DNA from: Chlorops oryzae
Taxonomy: Eukaryota > Arthropoda > Insecta > Diptera > Chloropidae
Direction: 5' to 3'
Assembly (NCBI GenBank): GCA_020466095.1
Contig: CM035806.1
Span: forward strand, 142,936,934-143,000,933
Length of the DNA stretch: 64,000 nt
Shown: positions 22,519-34,105 of the stretch, in pieces
How positions within the stretch are numbered: the stretch's first letter is position 1
Layout of the letters: each line of letters begins with the position of its first letter
Notes under the pieces: generated by a model
What the model saw: only the letters and a program-made list of their open reading frames with translations
Databases searched by the model: none
Told to the model about the DNA's origin: nothing
Position numbers and translations under genes: made by a program

Positions 22519-24559
22519 AAGTGTGCACTTTCATTTGTGTATGCATGTGCAAATGATGTATTCACATGTTAGGTGCATTTATATGAATTTGCTGCTGCCA
22601 TTTATAACATTTTATACGTTTTTTTTTTCATCCTTTCTATCCTTTCACTTACCAATTTTGTTTTTGTTTTTGTTCTTTTTTTTTCAATATTTCATTTTTT
22701 GTTTGTTTTTGTAATTCTACTCGTTTTTCATTTCATTTAACAATAAAAGATAGGAGAACCCCCTGTCATCGTCATCGTCATCGTTGCTGTTGCATGTAAC
22801 CTATAGCTATCGAGGATTGTCCTGTTGCGCTCATTCTGTTCATGTTCAATGGACACTGTCCTATGCTCGTGTCCTGTTCTGTCCAATCCTATTCTGTCCA
22901 ATGCTTTGCTGTTCTGTCCTGCGCTGTCATATAATGTCCTTCGTTGTGCTACTCTGAGTTTGAGCTGAGCTGAGCTGTACTGTACTGTACTGTGTCCTGT
23001 CAGGCGCTGTTCATCAAATTTCGTATTTATATTTTGTGCTGTTCATTAAAGTGGGCTTTAATTCAATTAATTGTTCGACTGGCACAACAAGTGGTCGTCA
23101 TCGGTATCACTGTCATCATAATCGCTGTCATAGTGTTGGTCGTGGTCTGTTCTCCTACTGGTCTATTAAGTCCATCAGTAGCAACGGCAGCAGCATCTGT
23201 GAATTTTTTTCTCTTCCATTCAACAAGCAACCCATTCTCTGCTCTCCGCTGTACACGGCCCACGCTGCCCCATTTACGTGTATGTCCTTCGACCGTCCTC
23301 CATGGGTATTGCTTACACCATTAACATCTATTTTGCATGCCGGATGGAGCTGTCTGTTTATTTATCCTTAGGCTAAAATGTTCAGATTCACTTCTTCTTC
23401 TCGTTCTCTCTCTCTTCTCTCTCTCTCTCTCTCGCTCTGTCTCTCTCGCTCTCTCTGTTTGCCTCTCTGTCACTCTCAGTACCAGCCTCTCGCTTTCTCC
23501 TGTTTGTCTGTGTGAACGATTCTTTATATCCAGATGACCACGAACTTTCCATCGTCGCCGTGATCAGTTTTTCTCTTTGCACGAAATTTCGCTCTGAGCT
23601 CTGCGCTTCGTTGATAAGCAAACAATTCCCCGTCATATGTGTGGTGTGTGTGTGTGTGTGTGCTTCTGTGTTTGCCCTGAATAGCATAGTTTAAATAATA
23701 ATTTAATTGAATTTTTTTTTGAACAACACTCTTAGCTTACTTCTCTTCTCGCAGCATCCTTCATTCGGCTAAATGAAGTGAGAGCTTCGGAGGAGGGTAA
23801 GAAAAATCCTCGAATAGGTGACACTTCTGGGCAGCAGGAAGTCAGAGTGCGAGGGCGAGAGAGTATGAGGGAGTACGCAAAACAATGAAGACGAAAAATT
23901 TTGGTACACCGAAAAGGGCAAGCGAGGGGGTCTAGGTTGCACGAGACCGAGGGACCGAGGGAGCGAGAGCGAGCTTAAATCGAACTTTTAATTGGCACAG
24001 CCAAGATTGCAAACTGATAGAAAAACCGCACGGAAATTGGAAAAAAGATTTCTCGTTGAAAATGACTGACGAAATAAAAATGAAAATGGCTGAAATGTGT
24101 GTCTGTGTGTTTGTGTGTGTGTGCGAGCGAGAGGGGTGGGAGAGGTGTGCAAAAATTGAGGAAAATGTGAAAACGTCAAAACCTGGAAATGTGTTTTATG
24201 TGCTCAGGCGCAGGCCAAACGGCTAGCGGTGCCTTGTGGTCTTTATCGCCAGCAGACTTTGTTGCTGCTGTTGCTGCTGGTTTACTCAATTTTAATTAAA
24301 TTCATTTGCGCGCACTTAATTTTCGTCCATTGCCCGTCACTGCAACGGGTCGAAACGGCAAGGAACCGGACAGAATGGAACGGAATGGTTCGGAAAGGCT
24401 TGGTTTTAAAAATCCGTGCACTTTGCTGAGCATAGCATAATTTAATGTACTTGTATTTTAGCAGCAATTTACAATTTAATGCATTACGTATCTTTAATGT
24501 ACCTATCTTCAAATCCGCCTGTTGAATTTGATAAAAATTTTTTTATGTGAAAGTTTGTA
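21632..24559. other. Non-coding region with many short repeats
   Basis: No gene supported. Contains an AGAAC pentamer run at about 22137-22185, GT run at about 22488-22511, TGTCCTGTTCTGTCC-type words at 22850-22995, CT repeats at 23397-23460 and GT run near 23645-23662. Confidence 0.5.
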
Positions 24560-25185
24560 CTTAGAGGTGTTATTTTGTACAAATAGCCCGAAAGTGGTGC
24601 AAGAACGGAAATACACTTAAGAAAAATTATTCCTATTTTTTATTTTCCCATTTGTGGAGAAATTTTTCTCAGGGTAAAATTAAAAAAAATATATATTTCC
24701 TTGTTTTTTTTAAACTATCAGTCGCTATTTGTATCGTTTTTCTATCTTAATTAGTTTTTGAGATATAAAAGTTGTGACAAAATTTTTCTCAGTGTAAAAT
24801 ATAAAAACAAATTTTTATCTTTCCTTGTTTTTTTTTAAACTATCAGTCGCTATTTGTTTCGTTATTCTATCTTAATTAGTTTTTGAGATATAAAATTTGT
24901 GACAACATTTTTCTCAGTGTAAAATATAAAAAAAAAATTTTTTCTTTCCTTGTTTTTTTTAACTATCAGTCGCTGTTTGCTTCGTTTTTCTATCTTAATT
25001 AGTTTTTAAGATATAAAAGTTGTGACAAAATTTTTCTCAGTGTAAAATATAAAAACAAATTTTTTTCTTTCCTTGTTTTTTTTTTAACTATCAGTTGCTA
25101 TTTGTTTCGTTTTTCTATCTTAATTAGTTTTTGAGATATAAAAGTTGTGACAAAATTTTTCTCAGTGTAAAATATAAAAACAAAT
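24560..25185 (+). repeat. ~124-bp tandem array, copy 1 (about 5 units)
   Basis: Each unit carries CTCAGTGTAAAATATAAAAA, then a T-rich stretch, AACTATCAGTCGC, TTTGTTTCGTTTTTCTATC and TTAGTTTTTGAGATATAAAA. The repeated landmark CTCAG(T/G)GTAAAAT occurs near 24671, 24789, 24915, 25035 and 25161. The unit matches an inner part of the dispersed family at 4380-4560 and 45660-45800, so the array seems to be a local amplification of it. It ends where the hAT coding remnant begins. Confidence 0.85.
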
Positions 25186-25186
25186 T

Positions 25187-26850
25187 CAGCATTACGCAAA
25201 TTGTTTCAGTTTGAGAATGAAAATCTGGTATGTAAACATGGGTTTTGCAATGAAAAAGTTTTAAGTCAACATTCGGGAAATTTGGAGCGTCATTTGAAGA
25301 GTGTTCATCCGGAAATTTATGAAAACTATCTTAAGAAAAAACAGAGAGCAAACACCACAAATATAGGATAAACAAAATAACTAATGTAAGCTTTGAAATA
25401 CAGCAATATGTGACATTTTTCTTCATGTGGGTGATGAGGAAAAAATTTTTCCCTCCTTTTCCCTGTGACTATGTTCGATTTAATTTAGTTTTTGAATTAA
25501 AAAATTTTTTGTGGGCCGATGGGCCATAATTTACAAATTTTTCTTGTACTTTCTTGATTTTTTTTTTGAAGTACAAATCTTATTTTGCGTGTGGCGGCAA
25601 TAATTTTTAATAACTTTCATTCTGTGAACATTTAATTATCCTGCTTTACTTCAGTTCGAAAATTTCTTTTGGCTGAGGGGAAAATTTTTTTCTTTACTTA
25701 TTCTTCTCAACTGTAATTTAACCTTTTCTTTTCTTCTATAACTTATGTGGCTTATTTTGTGCTAGCGTCATTTTTTTCAGATATCCTTTTCATTTCCAGT
25801 ACAAATATAAGAATTTTTGTTCATTCAGTTTTTAAACACATTTTATTTGTGGCGTGTCTTCTCCATTTTATAAGATGTACGACTTCCTGTGAAATTACTA
25901 TGTCAGCTTTCGAGAATCGCCGTGGAGAAACGGAGAACGAGGGCGAATGAAATATTCATTTTTGACGTTTCTATTAAGTTTCTCCGGTATTTCTTTAAAA
26001 TTCAAAAAAAAACCCGTAGCGGAAAAAATTTAATAAGGGATAAAACAAAATTTACATAAGTGAATAAAGGAAATATAGAACAAGCTATAGTGGAGCTTTT
26101 TACAAAAAATGGAAGACCCCTCCACATGGCAGAAGATCGGTCTTTTAAAGTATTTAAGTAATAGTGAAACCGATTTTCGAGGCTCTCAATATTAAAATCA
26201 ATGAGCATAATTTAATGGAAAGGATAATCACATAATTCGTCCGGCTTAAAAGAAAGAAATAAGCAAGCAATTGAATGGAAAACTAATTTCTTTAAAAATA
26301 GACGCAGCTACCAGGCTAAATTTATGCGTTTTACGGTTAAATGTTCAATACATAGGCAACAATTGTAGGTATTATCATAAAAACGCTTGCAATAAAAGAG
26401 CTCAAGCGATGCCACACAAGTGAATATTTACAAGCTGTAATTTTGGATGTTCTCAGAGAATACAGCATCAATTTGAGTCAAATTCTGACGATCACTACGG
26501 ACAATGGAGCTAACATGATTAAGGCTGTAAACAACATAAACGTTGAAATGAACAGCGAAGTGCAAGATGACTTTGATAGTCCAACATCCATTGAAAAATT
26601 TCCAATTACTGAGGAATTAATTTTAGACAACGTAATATGTGTTCGATGCGGAGCCCATACTCTTCAACTCTGTGTCAACGATGTCATAAAGGATAACAAA
26701 ATAAAGAAAAAATTAGAGGAAATTAAAGCGGTAGTAAAAAGAAACTGAAAACCCCTACCTACATTAATATTTTTAAAGCTGGAAGATTGCCCTACAAGAA
26801 CTCCAAGGAACTCCACTTATCTTATGCTCGAGAGAATATTTCAATTGAAA
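25187..26850 (+). pseudogene. hAT transposase remnant, copy 1 (BED finger, then DDE part)
   Basis: At 25208-25370 the frame encodes a BED-type zinc finger: VCKHGFCNEKVL, then SGNLERHLKSVHPEIYENYL. At 26440-26745 it encodes the hAT motifs ITTDNGANM (catalytic Asp region) and CVRCGAHTLQLCVND. Stops and frame breaks occur between them, including TAA TAG TGA near 26159-26168 that copy 2 shares. A ~650-bp insertion (25384-26031) splits the coding region. The 3' part is missing, cut off by the mariner at 26858. Inactive. Confidence 0.8.
25384..26031. mobile_element. ~650-bp insertion within hAT copy 1, type unknown
   Basis: Absent from the homologous copy 2 (junction near 29344). It is flanked by near-identical direct repeats, GGATAAACAAAAT (about 25371-25383) and GGATAAAACAAAAT (about 26038-26051), which could be a target duplication or the result of deletion in copy 2. 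No TIRs, poly(A) tail or recognised protein. A 67-codon open frame at 25747-25950 has no recognised domain. Confidence 0.45.
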
Positions 26851-26857
26851 AATTGTA

Positions 26858-28020
26858 ACAGGTTGGCTGATAAGTCCCCGGTCTGACACATAGATGGCGT
26901 CGCTAGTATTAAATGCATATTATTTTTATATAGTGGCAACCTTCAAATGATTCGTGTCAAAATTTGACGTCTGTAAGTCAATTAGATTTGTGAGATAGAG
27001 CGTCTTTTGTGAAGCAACTTTTGTTATTGTGAAAAAAATGGAAAAAAAGGAATTTCGTGTTTTGATAAAATACTGTTTTCTGAAGGGAAAAAATACAGTG
27101 GAAGCAAAAACTTGGCTTGATAATGAGTTTCCGGACTCTGCCCCAGGAAAATCAACAATAATTGATTGGTATGCAAAATTCAAGCGTGGTGAAATGAGCA
27201 CGGAGGACGGTGAACGCAGTGGACGCCCGAAAGAGGTGGTTACCGACGAAAACATCAAAAAAATTCACAAAATGATTTTGAATGACGTAAAATGAAGTTG
27301 ATCGAGATAGCAGAGGCCTTAAAGATATCAAAGGAACGTGTTGGTCATATCATTCATCAATATTTGGATATGAAAAAGCTCTGTGCAAAATGGGTGCCGC
27401 GCGAGCTCACATTTGACCAAAAACAACAACGTGTTGATGATTCTGAGCGGTGTTTGCAGCTGTTAACTCGCAATACACCCGAGTTTTTGCGTCGATATGT
27501 GACAATGGATGAAACATGGCTCTATCACTACACTCCTGAGTCCAATCGACAGTCGGCTGAGTGGACAGCGATCGGTGAACCGTCTCCGAAGCGTGGAAAG
27601 ACTCAAAAGTCCGCTGGCAAAGTAATGGCCTCTGTTTTTTGGGATGGGCATGGAATAATTTTTATCGATTATCTTGAGAAGGGAAAAACATCAACAGTGA
27701 CTATTATATGTCGTTATTGGAGCGTTTGAAGGTCGAAATCGCGGCAAAACGGCCCCATATGAAGAGAAAAAGTGTTGTTCCACCAAGACAACGCACCGTG
27801 CCACAAGTCATTGAGAACGATGGCAAAAATTCATGAATTAGGCTTCGAATTGCTTCCCCACCCACTCGTATTCTCCAGATCTAGCCCCCAGCGACTTTTT
27901 CTTGTTCTCAGACCTCAAAAAGATGCTCGCAGGGAAAAAATTTGGCTGCAATAAAGATCGTGATCTGTCCGAAACTGAGGCCTATTTTGAGGCTAATAAC
28001 CGAAGGAGTACTACCAAAAT
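26858..28020 (+). mobile_element. Himar-type (irritans subfamily) mariner, 3'-truncated
   Basis: A TA dinucleotide (26856-26857) is followed by the terminal inverted repeat ACAGGTTGGCTGATAAGTCC and CCGGTCT, which is the Himar-type terminus. The element is inserted in hAT copy 1. The right TIR and second TA are missing: homology stops in the last part of the transposase at about 28020, where a non-LTR tail begins. Confidence 0.92.
27038..28020 (+). pseudogene. Himar-type mariner transposase, frameshifted
   Basis: The ATG at 27038 opens a frame (MEKKEFRVLIKYCFLKGKN...) that I recognise as very close to Himar1. An N-terminal helix-turn-helix region is followed by the signature WVPREL (about 27394), catalytic Asp in TMDETW, second Asp in HQDNAPCH (about 27778-27801) and third Asp in the region corresponding to APSDFF, which here lies in a shifted frame. 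Frame breaks occur near 27286, 27690, 27768 and 27866. The last ~30 codons are lost. The expected length is about 348 residues. Several breaks sit at short homopolymers, so real decay and consensus error are both possible, but the missing 3' end makes the copy defective regardless. Confidence 0.9.
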
Positions 28021-28421
28021 TCTTTCTTTATTCTTTCTTTCTTCGTTTGTACATTAATTAAGACTAGGTCTTTTACAGTACATTTTAAATTCAGATACAT
28101 GTTGTTTCATTTTCCTTATTCTAGTACGAGTCTACCAAAGAAATAATGGAAAAGACGAAGCTTATTATTATTATTAATCTCGAATTACTTAAAGCTAAGA
28201 TAATGAAAGCAAGAAATACTAAAGTGCAGAGTAAATAAAGTAAATTCAAGTTTTTAAGTATATATAGAAAATAATGCCAACTCAAAGCGCCTAAGATTAA
28301 CGATGGATTTTGTACTATTAGGTAGTGAATTCCAAAGTCTAACGACACTGACAAAAAACATACGGACGTTGATAAGTAATTGTAATGTGGAACAGTCCAA
28401 ATTGAGTCGTACACTGACAGT
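28021..28421 (-). mobile_element. 5'-truncated non-LTR retrotransposon tail
   Basis: On minus, about 28360 down to 28254 encodes VVRLWNSLPNSTKSIVNLRR and FELALF, followed by a TAA stop. The 'LWNSLP' motif near the end of ORF2 is typical of insect non-LTR elements. The rest (to about 28021) is a 3' UTR ending in AAGAAAGAATAAAGAAAG-like sequence. The reverse transcriptase body is missing. It lies between the broken mariner and tandem array copy 2. Confidence 0.65.
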
Positions 28422-29165
28422 TTTGTACAAATAGCCCGGAAGTGGTGCAAGAACGGAAATACACTTAAGAAAAATTATTCTTTTTTTTTATTTTCCCATT
28501 TGTGGAGAAATTTTTCTCAGGGTAAAATTAAAAAAAAATATATATTTCCTTGTTTTTTTTTTTAACTATCAGTCGCTATTTGTTTCGTTTTTCTATCTTA
28601 ATTAGTTTTTGAGATATAAAATTTGTGACAAAATTTTTCTCAGTGTAAAATATAAAAACAAATTTTTTTCTTTCCTTGTTTTTTTTAAACTATCAGTCGC
28701 TATTTGTTTCGTTTTTCTATCTTAATTAGTTTTTGAGATATAAAAGTTGTGACAAAATTTTTCTCAGTGTAAAATATAAAAACAAATTATTTTCTTTCCT
28801 GGTTTTTTTTTTAAACTATCAGTCGCTATTTGTTTCGTTTTGCTATCTTAATTAGTTTTTGAGATATAAAAGTTGTGACAAAATTTTTCTCAGTGTAAAA
28901 TATAAAAACAAATTATTTTCTTTCCTTGTTTTTTTTTTAACTATCAGTCGCTATTTGTTTCGTTTTTCTATCTTAATTAGTTTTTGAGATATAAAATTTG
29001 TGACAAAAATTTTCTCAGTGTAAAATATAAAAACAAATTTTTTTCTTTCCTTGTTTTTTTTAAACTATCAGTCGCTATTTGTTTCGTTTTTCTATCTTAA
29101 TTAGTTTTTGAGATATAAAAGTTGTGACAAAATTTTTCTCAGTGTAAAATATAAAAACAAATTCA
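28422..29165 (+). repeat. ~124-bp tandem array, copy 2 (about 6 units)
   Basis: Same unit and order as 24560-25185, starting with the same TTTTGTACAAATAGCCCG, but with one extra unit. Landmarks CTCAG(T/G)GTAAAAT fall near 28515, 28640, 28763, 28889, 29011 and 29139. It is followed by the same junction into the hAT remnant (CAAATTCAGCATTACGC). Confidence 0.85.
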
Positions 29166-31045
29166 GCATTACGCAAATTGTTTCAGTTTGAGAATGAAAA
29201 TCTGGTATGTAAACATGAGTTTTGCAATGAAAAAGTTTTAAGTCAACATTGGGGAAATTTGGAGCGTCATTTGAAGAGTTTGCATCCGGAAATTTATGAA
29301 AACTATCTTAAAAAAAAAAACAGAGAGCAAACACCACAAATATAAAAGGGGATAAAACAAAATTTACATGCACAGTGAATAAAGGAAATATAGAACAAGC
29401 TATAGTGGAGCTTTTTACAAAAAATGGAAGACCCCTCCACATGGCAGAAGATCGGTCTTTTAAAGTATTTAAGTAATAGTGAAACCGATTTTCGAGGCTC
29501 TCAATATTAAAATCAATGAGCATAATTTAATGGAAAGGATAATCACATATTCGTCTGGCTTAAAAGAAAGAAATAACCAAGCAATTGAATGGAAAACTAA
29601 TTTCTTTAAAAATAGACGCAGCTACCAGGCTAAATTTATGCGTTTTACGGTTAAATGTTCAATACATAGACAACAATTGTAGGTATTGTCATAAAAACGC
29701 TTGCAATAAAAGAGCTCAAGCAACGCCACACAAGTGAATATTTATGTTACAAGCTGTAATTTTGGATGTTCTCAGAGAATACAGCATCAATTTGAGTCAA
29801 ATTCTGACGATCACTACGGACAATGGAGCTAACATGGTTAAGGCTGTAAACAACATAAACGTTGAAATGAACAGTGAAGTGCAAGATGACTTTGATAGTC
29901 CAACATCAACATCCATTGAAAAATTTCCAATTCCTGGTGAATTCATTTTAGACAACGTAACATGTGTTCGATGCGGAGCCCATACTCTTCAACTCTGTGT
30001 CAACGATGTCATAAAGGATAACAAAATAAAGAAAAAATTAGAGGAAATTAAAGCGGTAGTAAAAAAAAAACTGAAAACCCCTACCTACATTAATATTTTT
30101 AAAGCTGGAAGATTGCCCTACAAGAACTCCAAGGAACTCCACATATCTTATGCTCGAGAGAATATTAATATATCTTAATATATCAGATGAAGACTGGGGT
30201 TTCATTTCAACATTTTTATATATATTTAAAACGATTTATGCAGCGTCCTTAAAGCTACAATCGGAAAATTTATTGTATAGTGACTTGTACATTGAAATTC
30301 TTAACATTACCGTACAAGTTAAAAATTTGTCAGATCATCCGCTAAAATCTTGCTTGATGGAATCACTCAATAGAAGAAAATGTATGTTAATCGAAACTGA
30401 TTTCTTTGTTGCTGCAATAATTTGAGATCGACGAATAAAAGTATCTTTAACAACTGATCAAATTGCTAAGGCCAAAGCTTGTGCCTTACAAATACATATT
30501 CGGCTATTGTCGTTAAAAGGTAAATATATATATGTTCAGACGATTGAAATAACATATAAATACAAAACTAAATTCTTCTTACCAATTCCTACAGAAAATG
30601 GCTCGACTACAGCCGTGCCACCGTCTACATCAACTTCCTTAATGCCATATTTTTCAAACCCAGATTCTGCAATGCCAACCTTACAACCATTGAGTAATAC
30701 CCTGGAGGACGAACTTGAACGTTATTTGCAAAAATTTCGATCAACCAGTAACTGATAACCCTTTGCTTACCCCATTGTATTGAAAATGATATTTTTATAT
30801 ACGAACGGCAATCCAGATTGCCGCTAAATGAAAATATTATGGAATATGGAATACTGGTATAAGAAAAACAATTCTCTCTCGAAAGTAGCGAAAAGTGGTA
30901 TTACGGAATACCTTGCACTCAAGTTAGCGTGGAAAGAGTGTTTTCCGCGCTCAAATATATCCTTTCAGAACAAACGCAACAACCTCACTCCTTGAAACTT
31001 GGAGCACATTTTATTGGTCAGATCAAACGGGGAGTTTCATTATGA
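29166..31045 (+). pseudogene. hAT transposase remnant, copy 2 (nearly full length)
   Basis: The domain order is complete. BED zinc finger at about 29190-29315 (VCKHEFCNEKVL, GNLERHLKSLHP). DDE region at 29744-30178 with ITTDNGANMVKAVNN and CVRCGAHTLQLCVND. Middle part at 30150-30425. A linker ending DELERYLQKF (about 30705-30740). C-terminal dimerisation region at about 30910-31045 (QVSVERVFSALKYILSEQ, then a frame break before EHILLVRSNGEFHYEE). Stops (for example 29475-29483) and several frameshifts inactivate it. The lesions shared with copy 1 show that the ancestor was already dead when duplicated. Confidence 0.85.
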
Positions 31046-31429
31046 AGAGTAACAGCATCCCCTATCGCAGTCATATTTCTTTCTTTTCATATGTTTTTTA
31101 TCAACATATACAACAATAACAACAAATAAAAACAAATGAACAAAAATTCTTTCTCATTTCCTTGACAATCGAAATTGATGAGCAAAATTATTAACAAACG
31201 TTTCCGAAAAGTTCGCGGACTGAATAGTTCGTTTCGAGTTCCTGTGATTTGTTCTGAAGCTCAGGACATTTCGTTTTCATTTTTCTTTGCGCTCACAAAC
31301 ACAAACGGAACGATATAAAAAACTATTTCGGTCTTTTTGATTTGGTTTCGTTTAAGTTTTACTCACATCAATGAGCAAACAGAAACGAAACGAAACGAAA
31401 CGTTCTGTTTTGTTTGTTTTCGAACCCTG
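31046..31429 (+). other. Candidate 3' end of the hAT element
   Basis: Downstream of the transposase remnant, the sequence ends in CGAACCCTG (31421-31429). Its complement CAGGGTTCG is a plausible hAT-type terminus. No matching left TIR was found, so the boundary is unproven. A GAAAC repeat lies at about 31380-31402. Confidence 0.3.
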
Positions 31430-31829
31430 CTTCAAAGGTCCAAACGACCCGTCATCTTTAGCCCAAAATAACTCCTTCAGTTATTTCATTGCCTTAAAGG
31501 ACTATTTATTCCTTTTTTTTTCTAGCAACATTTTTACCAGACCCAGATCCTGCGAGTTCGAAACAAAACTATCCTCGTCGTGTAATATTCTGTCATTTCC
31601 GCAGTATCAGATCTCTAATCTCCCTTTTTATTCATATTCTTCTATCCCTTTACAACAATTTGGCAGCCTACTACATATATTATAGCACTGACAGACATAG
31701 GTATTTTACACCATGATGGTGTGAAGTCTAGGTGACACACATAGGTCATCATAGACTTTTTATAGACTTCACACTACATTGAAAGAGAGGATTTATTGTG
31801 GACTTCTTAGATTGATATGGCAACGCTGC
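31430..31829. other. Non-coding sequence
   Basis: No gene. At 31685-31780 there are several related words of the GTGTGAAGTCTA / TAGACTTCACAC type that recur at 32100-32160 and 32690-32730. Confidence 0.4.
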
Positions 31830-32380
31830 ACAAAATTAAACGAAATATCGATTATTTTATCGGAAACCAGCACCCCTAAATTATCTATTGTCAACTAATT
31901 GATAGAGAATGCATGAAATTTAATTCCTATCGTATCGGATTTATATACAACAAACGATATTTCCATAGATTCTTCTGAGATAGATCGAGGCAAAAGCTAC
32001 AAAATGTTTTTTTTTTTTTTTTTATGTTCGAAGATGATCAGCTGTTTTAAGAAGTCCACTATCAGCAGGCATGCCACAATCAATGTAGCATTGTCACCAA
32101 CAAGACTCTTTGCATTGTAATGAGAAGTCTATAAACTTACACCATGTGTCGTGTCAATCGCTATTATGACAGAGAGAATATATTAGAGGCTACTATGATG
32201 CCGATACTACAGAGATATAAAAGGCTCTGTGACACTTTTTCTCAGTGTAAAACTTGAAAATAAGTTTTTGTAATTCTTTATTGTTTATATGTTAGTACTA
32301 TACATTCTAACATTTTTCGGACGTATTGACGTGTTTTAGTGTGTAGTACATCACTGTCTATACAGATAGTCGACATACTT
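31830..32380 (+). repeat. Tandem-duplicated AT-rich unit, first copy
   Basis: Shares ordered blocks with 32381-32830: ATTTAATTC..ATCGTAT, CAAACGATAT.TTCC, GATTCTTCTGAGATAGA, AAAAGCTACAA, then AGTCTAT..ACTT.ACACCATGTG and TACAGAGATATAAAAG. No coding capacity. Confidence 0.6.
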
Positions 32381-32830
32381 CAACTATAGGGTAACTGCAT
32401 AATTTATTTAAAATTCGATAATTATCAACTAAATTTATGCGAAATAGCATGAATTTTAATTCACATCGTATGTGATTTAAGTATCAAACAAACGATATAT
32501 TCCACAGATTCTTTTGAGATAGAATCGAAGAAACTAAAAGCTACCAATACTCATGTTTTATAATGTTTATGAGCATTTACATATTATAATTTCAATTATA
32601 AGCTCTTTTTAATCGAAGTCCACAATTTAGTTATAATCCACAATCAATTAAAGTACGCTGTAGTCAGCCTTAACATTAGACTATCATTTTCATTGTAGTG
32701 TGAAGTCTATAGACTTCACACCATGTGTCTGTCAATGCTATTAGACATATAGAATAATATTAGACATATACAATAATATTAGATGGCTACTATATTCCCG
32801 ATACTACAGAGATATAAAAGCTGTGAAACA
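32381..32830 (+). repeat. Tandem-duplicated AT-rich unit, second copy
   Basis: Diverged direct copy of 31830-32380. It contains a perfect 24-bp palindrome at 32698-32721 and ends at the same TACAGAGATATAAAAGCTGTG block, which then joins two more units of the CTCAGTGTAAAAC-type repeat (to about 32990). Confidence 0.6.
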
Positions 32831-33202
32831 ATTTTTCTCAGTGTAAAACTTAAAAAAAATGTTTTTTTATTTCCTTGTTTTTTTAACTATCAGTCGCCAC
32901 TTATTTCATCTTTCTATCCCAATTAGTTTTTGAGATATAAAAGCTGTGAAACAATTTTTCTCAGTGTAAAACTTAGAAAAAAAGTTTTTTATTAAAAACA
33001 AAGTTGATACTTTTCCAACTTGGGTTATCATATATGTAGGTAATGAAATTTTCAAACTTAATCCTGGAAGTATGCAACGTGTTTTTGTTATAAGTAATAT
33101 TTACGAAAGGATAAGATGACATAGCTTTGGAACTATAAGAGTAAAATCCATATTTACTTTAAAAAATTACAGAAGAATTGCATCATTACCTTAAACCAGT
33201 GC

Positions 33203-33240
33203 TTGTCAGCACGACCACTAGCACAATTTGGGACATTCTA
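33203..33240 (+). mobile_element. Solo end of the hAT MITE family
   Basis: CAGTGCTTGTCAGCACGACC matches the left end of the complete MITE at 40094-40286 (CAGTGCTTGCCAGCACGACC) with one difference. Homology then stops after CACTAGCACAATTT, so this is a truncated copy. Confidence 0.55.
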
Positions 33241-33369
33241 TTTATATCAAGGACATTGTTTAATAGGAACTTAAAATTATATTTCTACAGGCTCTATCTA
33301 CAAGCTTTTAGGTACGCATTGTTTGGATGCGTACGTTTGGATGCGTAACAAACAATTACAAAATTTCGA

Positions 33370-34105
33370 AGTCGGCTATATATTTTTATGTCTCTTGCCT
33401 ACAAGATGAGCAATTTTACTTCCAGCTTCTTTAATTTTTTTTTGTTCTCATCTTGTTTCGTTGCTTTGCAAAGATTTCTTCAATTAAGTGATGGAATACT
33501 TTTAGCCCCACTCATGCGGAAGATAATAAACATATCTCAATGCATTTTATAATTACTGTAATTATAGTCTGGCTCATTGAGCTAAATCCGAATGATTGCA
33601 CATTATCACATCATCTATTTTGTGCAACAAGCACAATTCAGAAGCGAGCAAAACACTAATAAGTTTAACAAAATCGCTGTAAACAACTACAAAAATCTTA
33701 TGGACCCATAAGCTTTCAAACCTTACGTTGAACTATGAATGGAGAAAAATTTGGTCATGCCATATTATATATCAAACATTGTTAATAGGGAATTCCATGC
33801 CATTTCTTGGGGGTTATCAAACTTTTTTCAATTAAATGTCAACTATTTAAAAATTGAATCGCTATATATTTTTTGTTCTAGCCTACAAGATTGATTTTAA
33901 ATCAAGCTTCTTAAATTTTTTTATAAATTTTCGTTCTTTAAAAGAATTTTTTCAAATTAAGTGATTATTTACCCACATGGGAAGATAATAAACATATCTC
34001 AATGCTTTTATAATTACTGTAAATATTACTGGTTATTTGACTAAAACAATGATTCCAAATTCAACATCATCATCTATTTTGTACAAGCACATTTGAAGAA
34101 AAAAT
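33370..34105 (+). repeat. Tandem duplication of a ~290-bp unit
   Basis: Blocks at 33375-33660 (GAAGATAATAAACATATCTC, TTATAATTACTGTAA, CATCATCTATTTTGT, AAGCACA) recur in order at 33860-34105. The second copy is shorter through many small gaps. No gene recognised. Confidence 0.6.
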
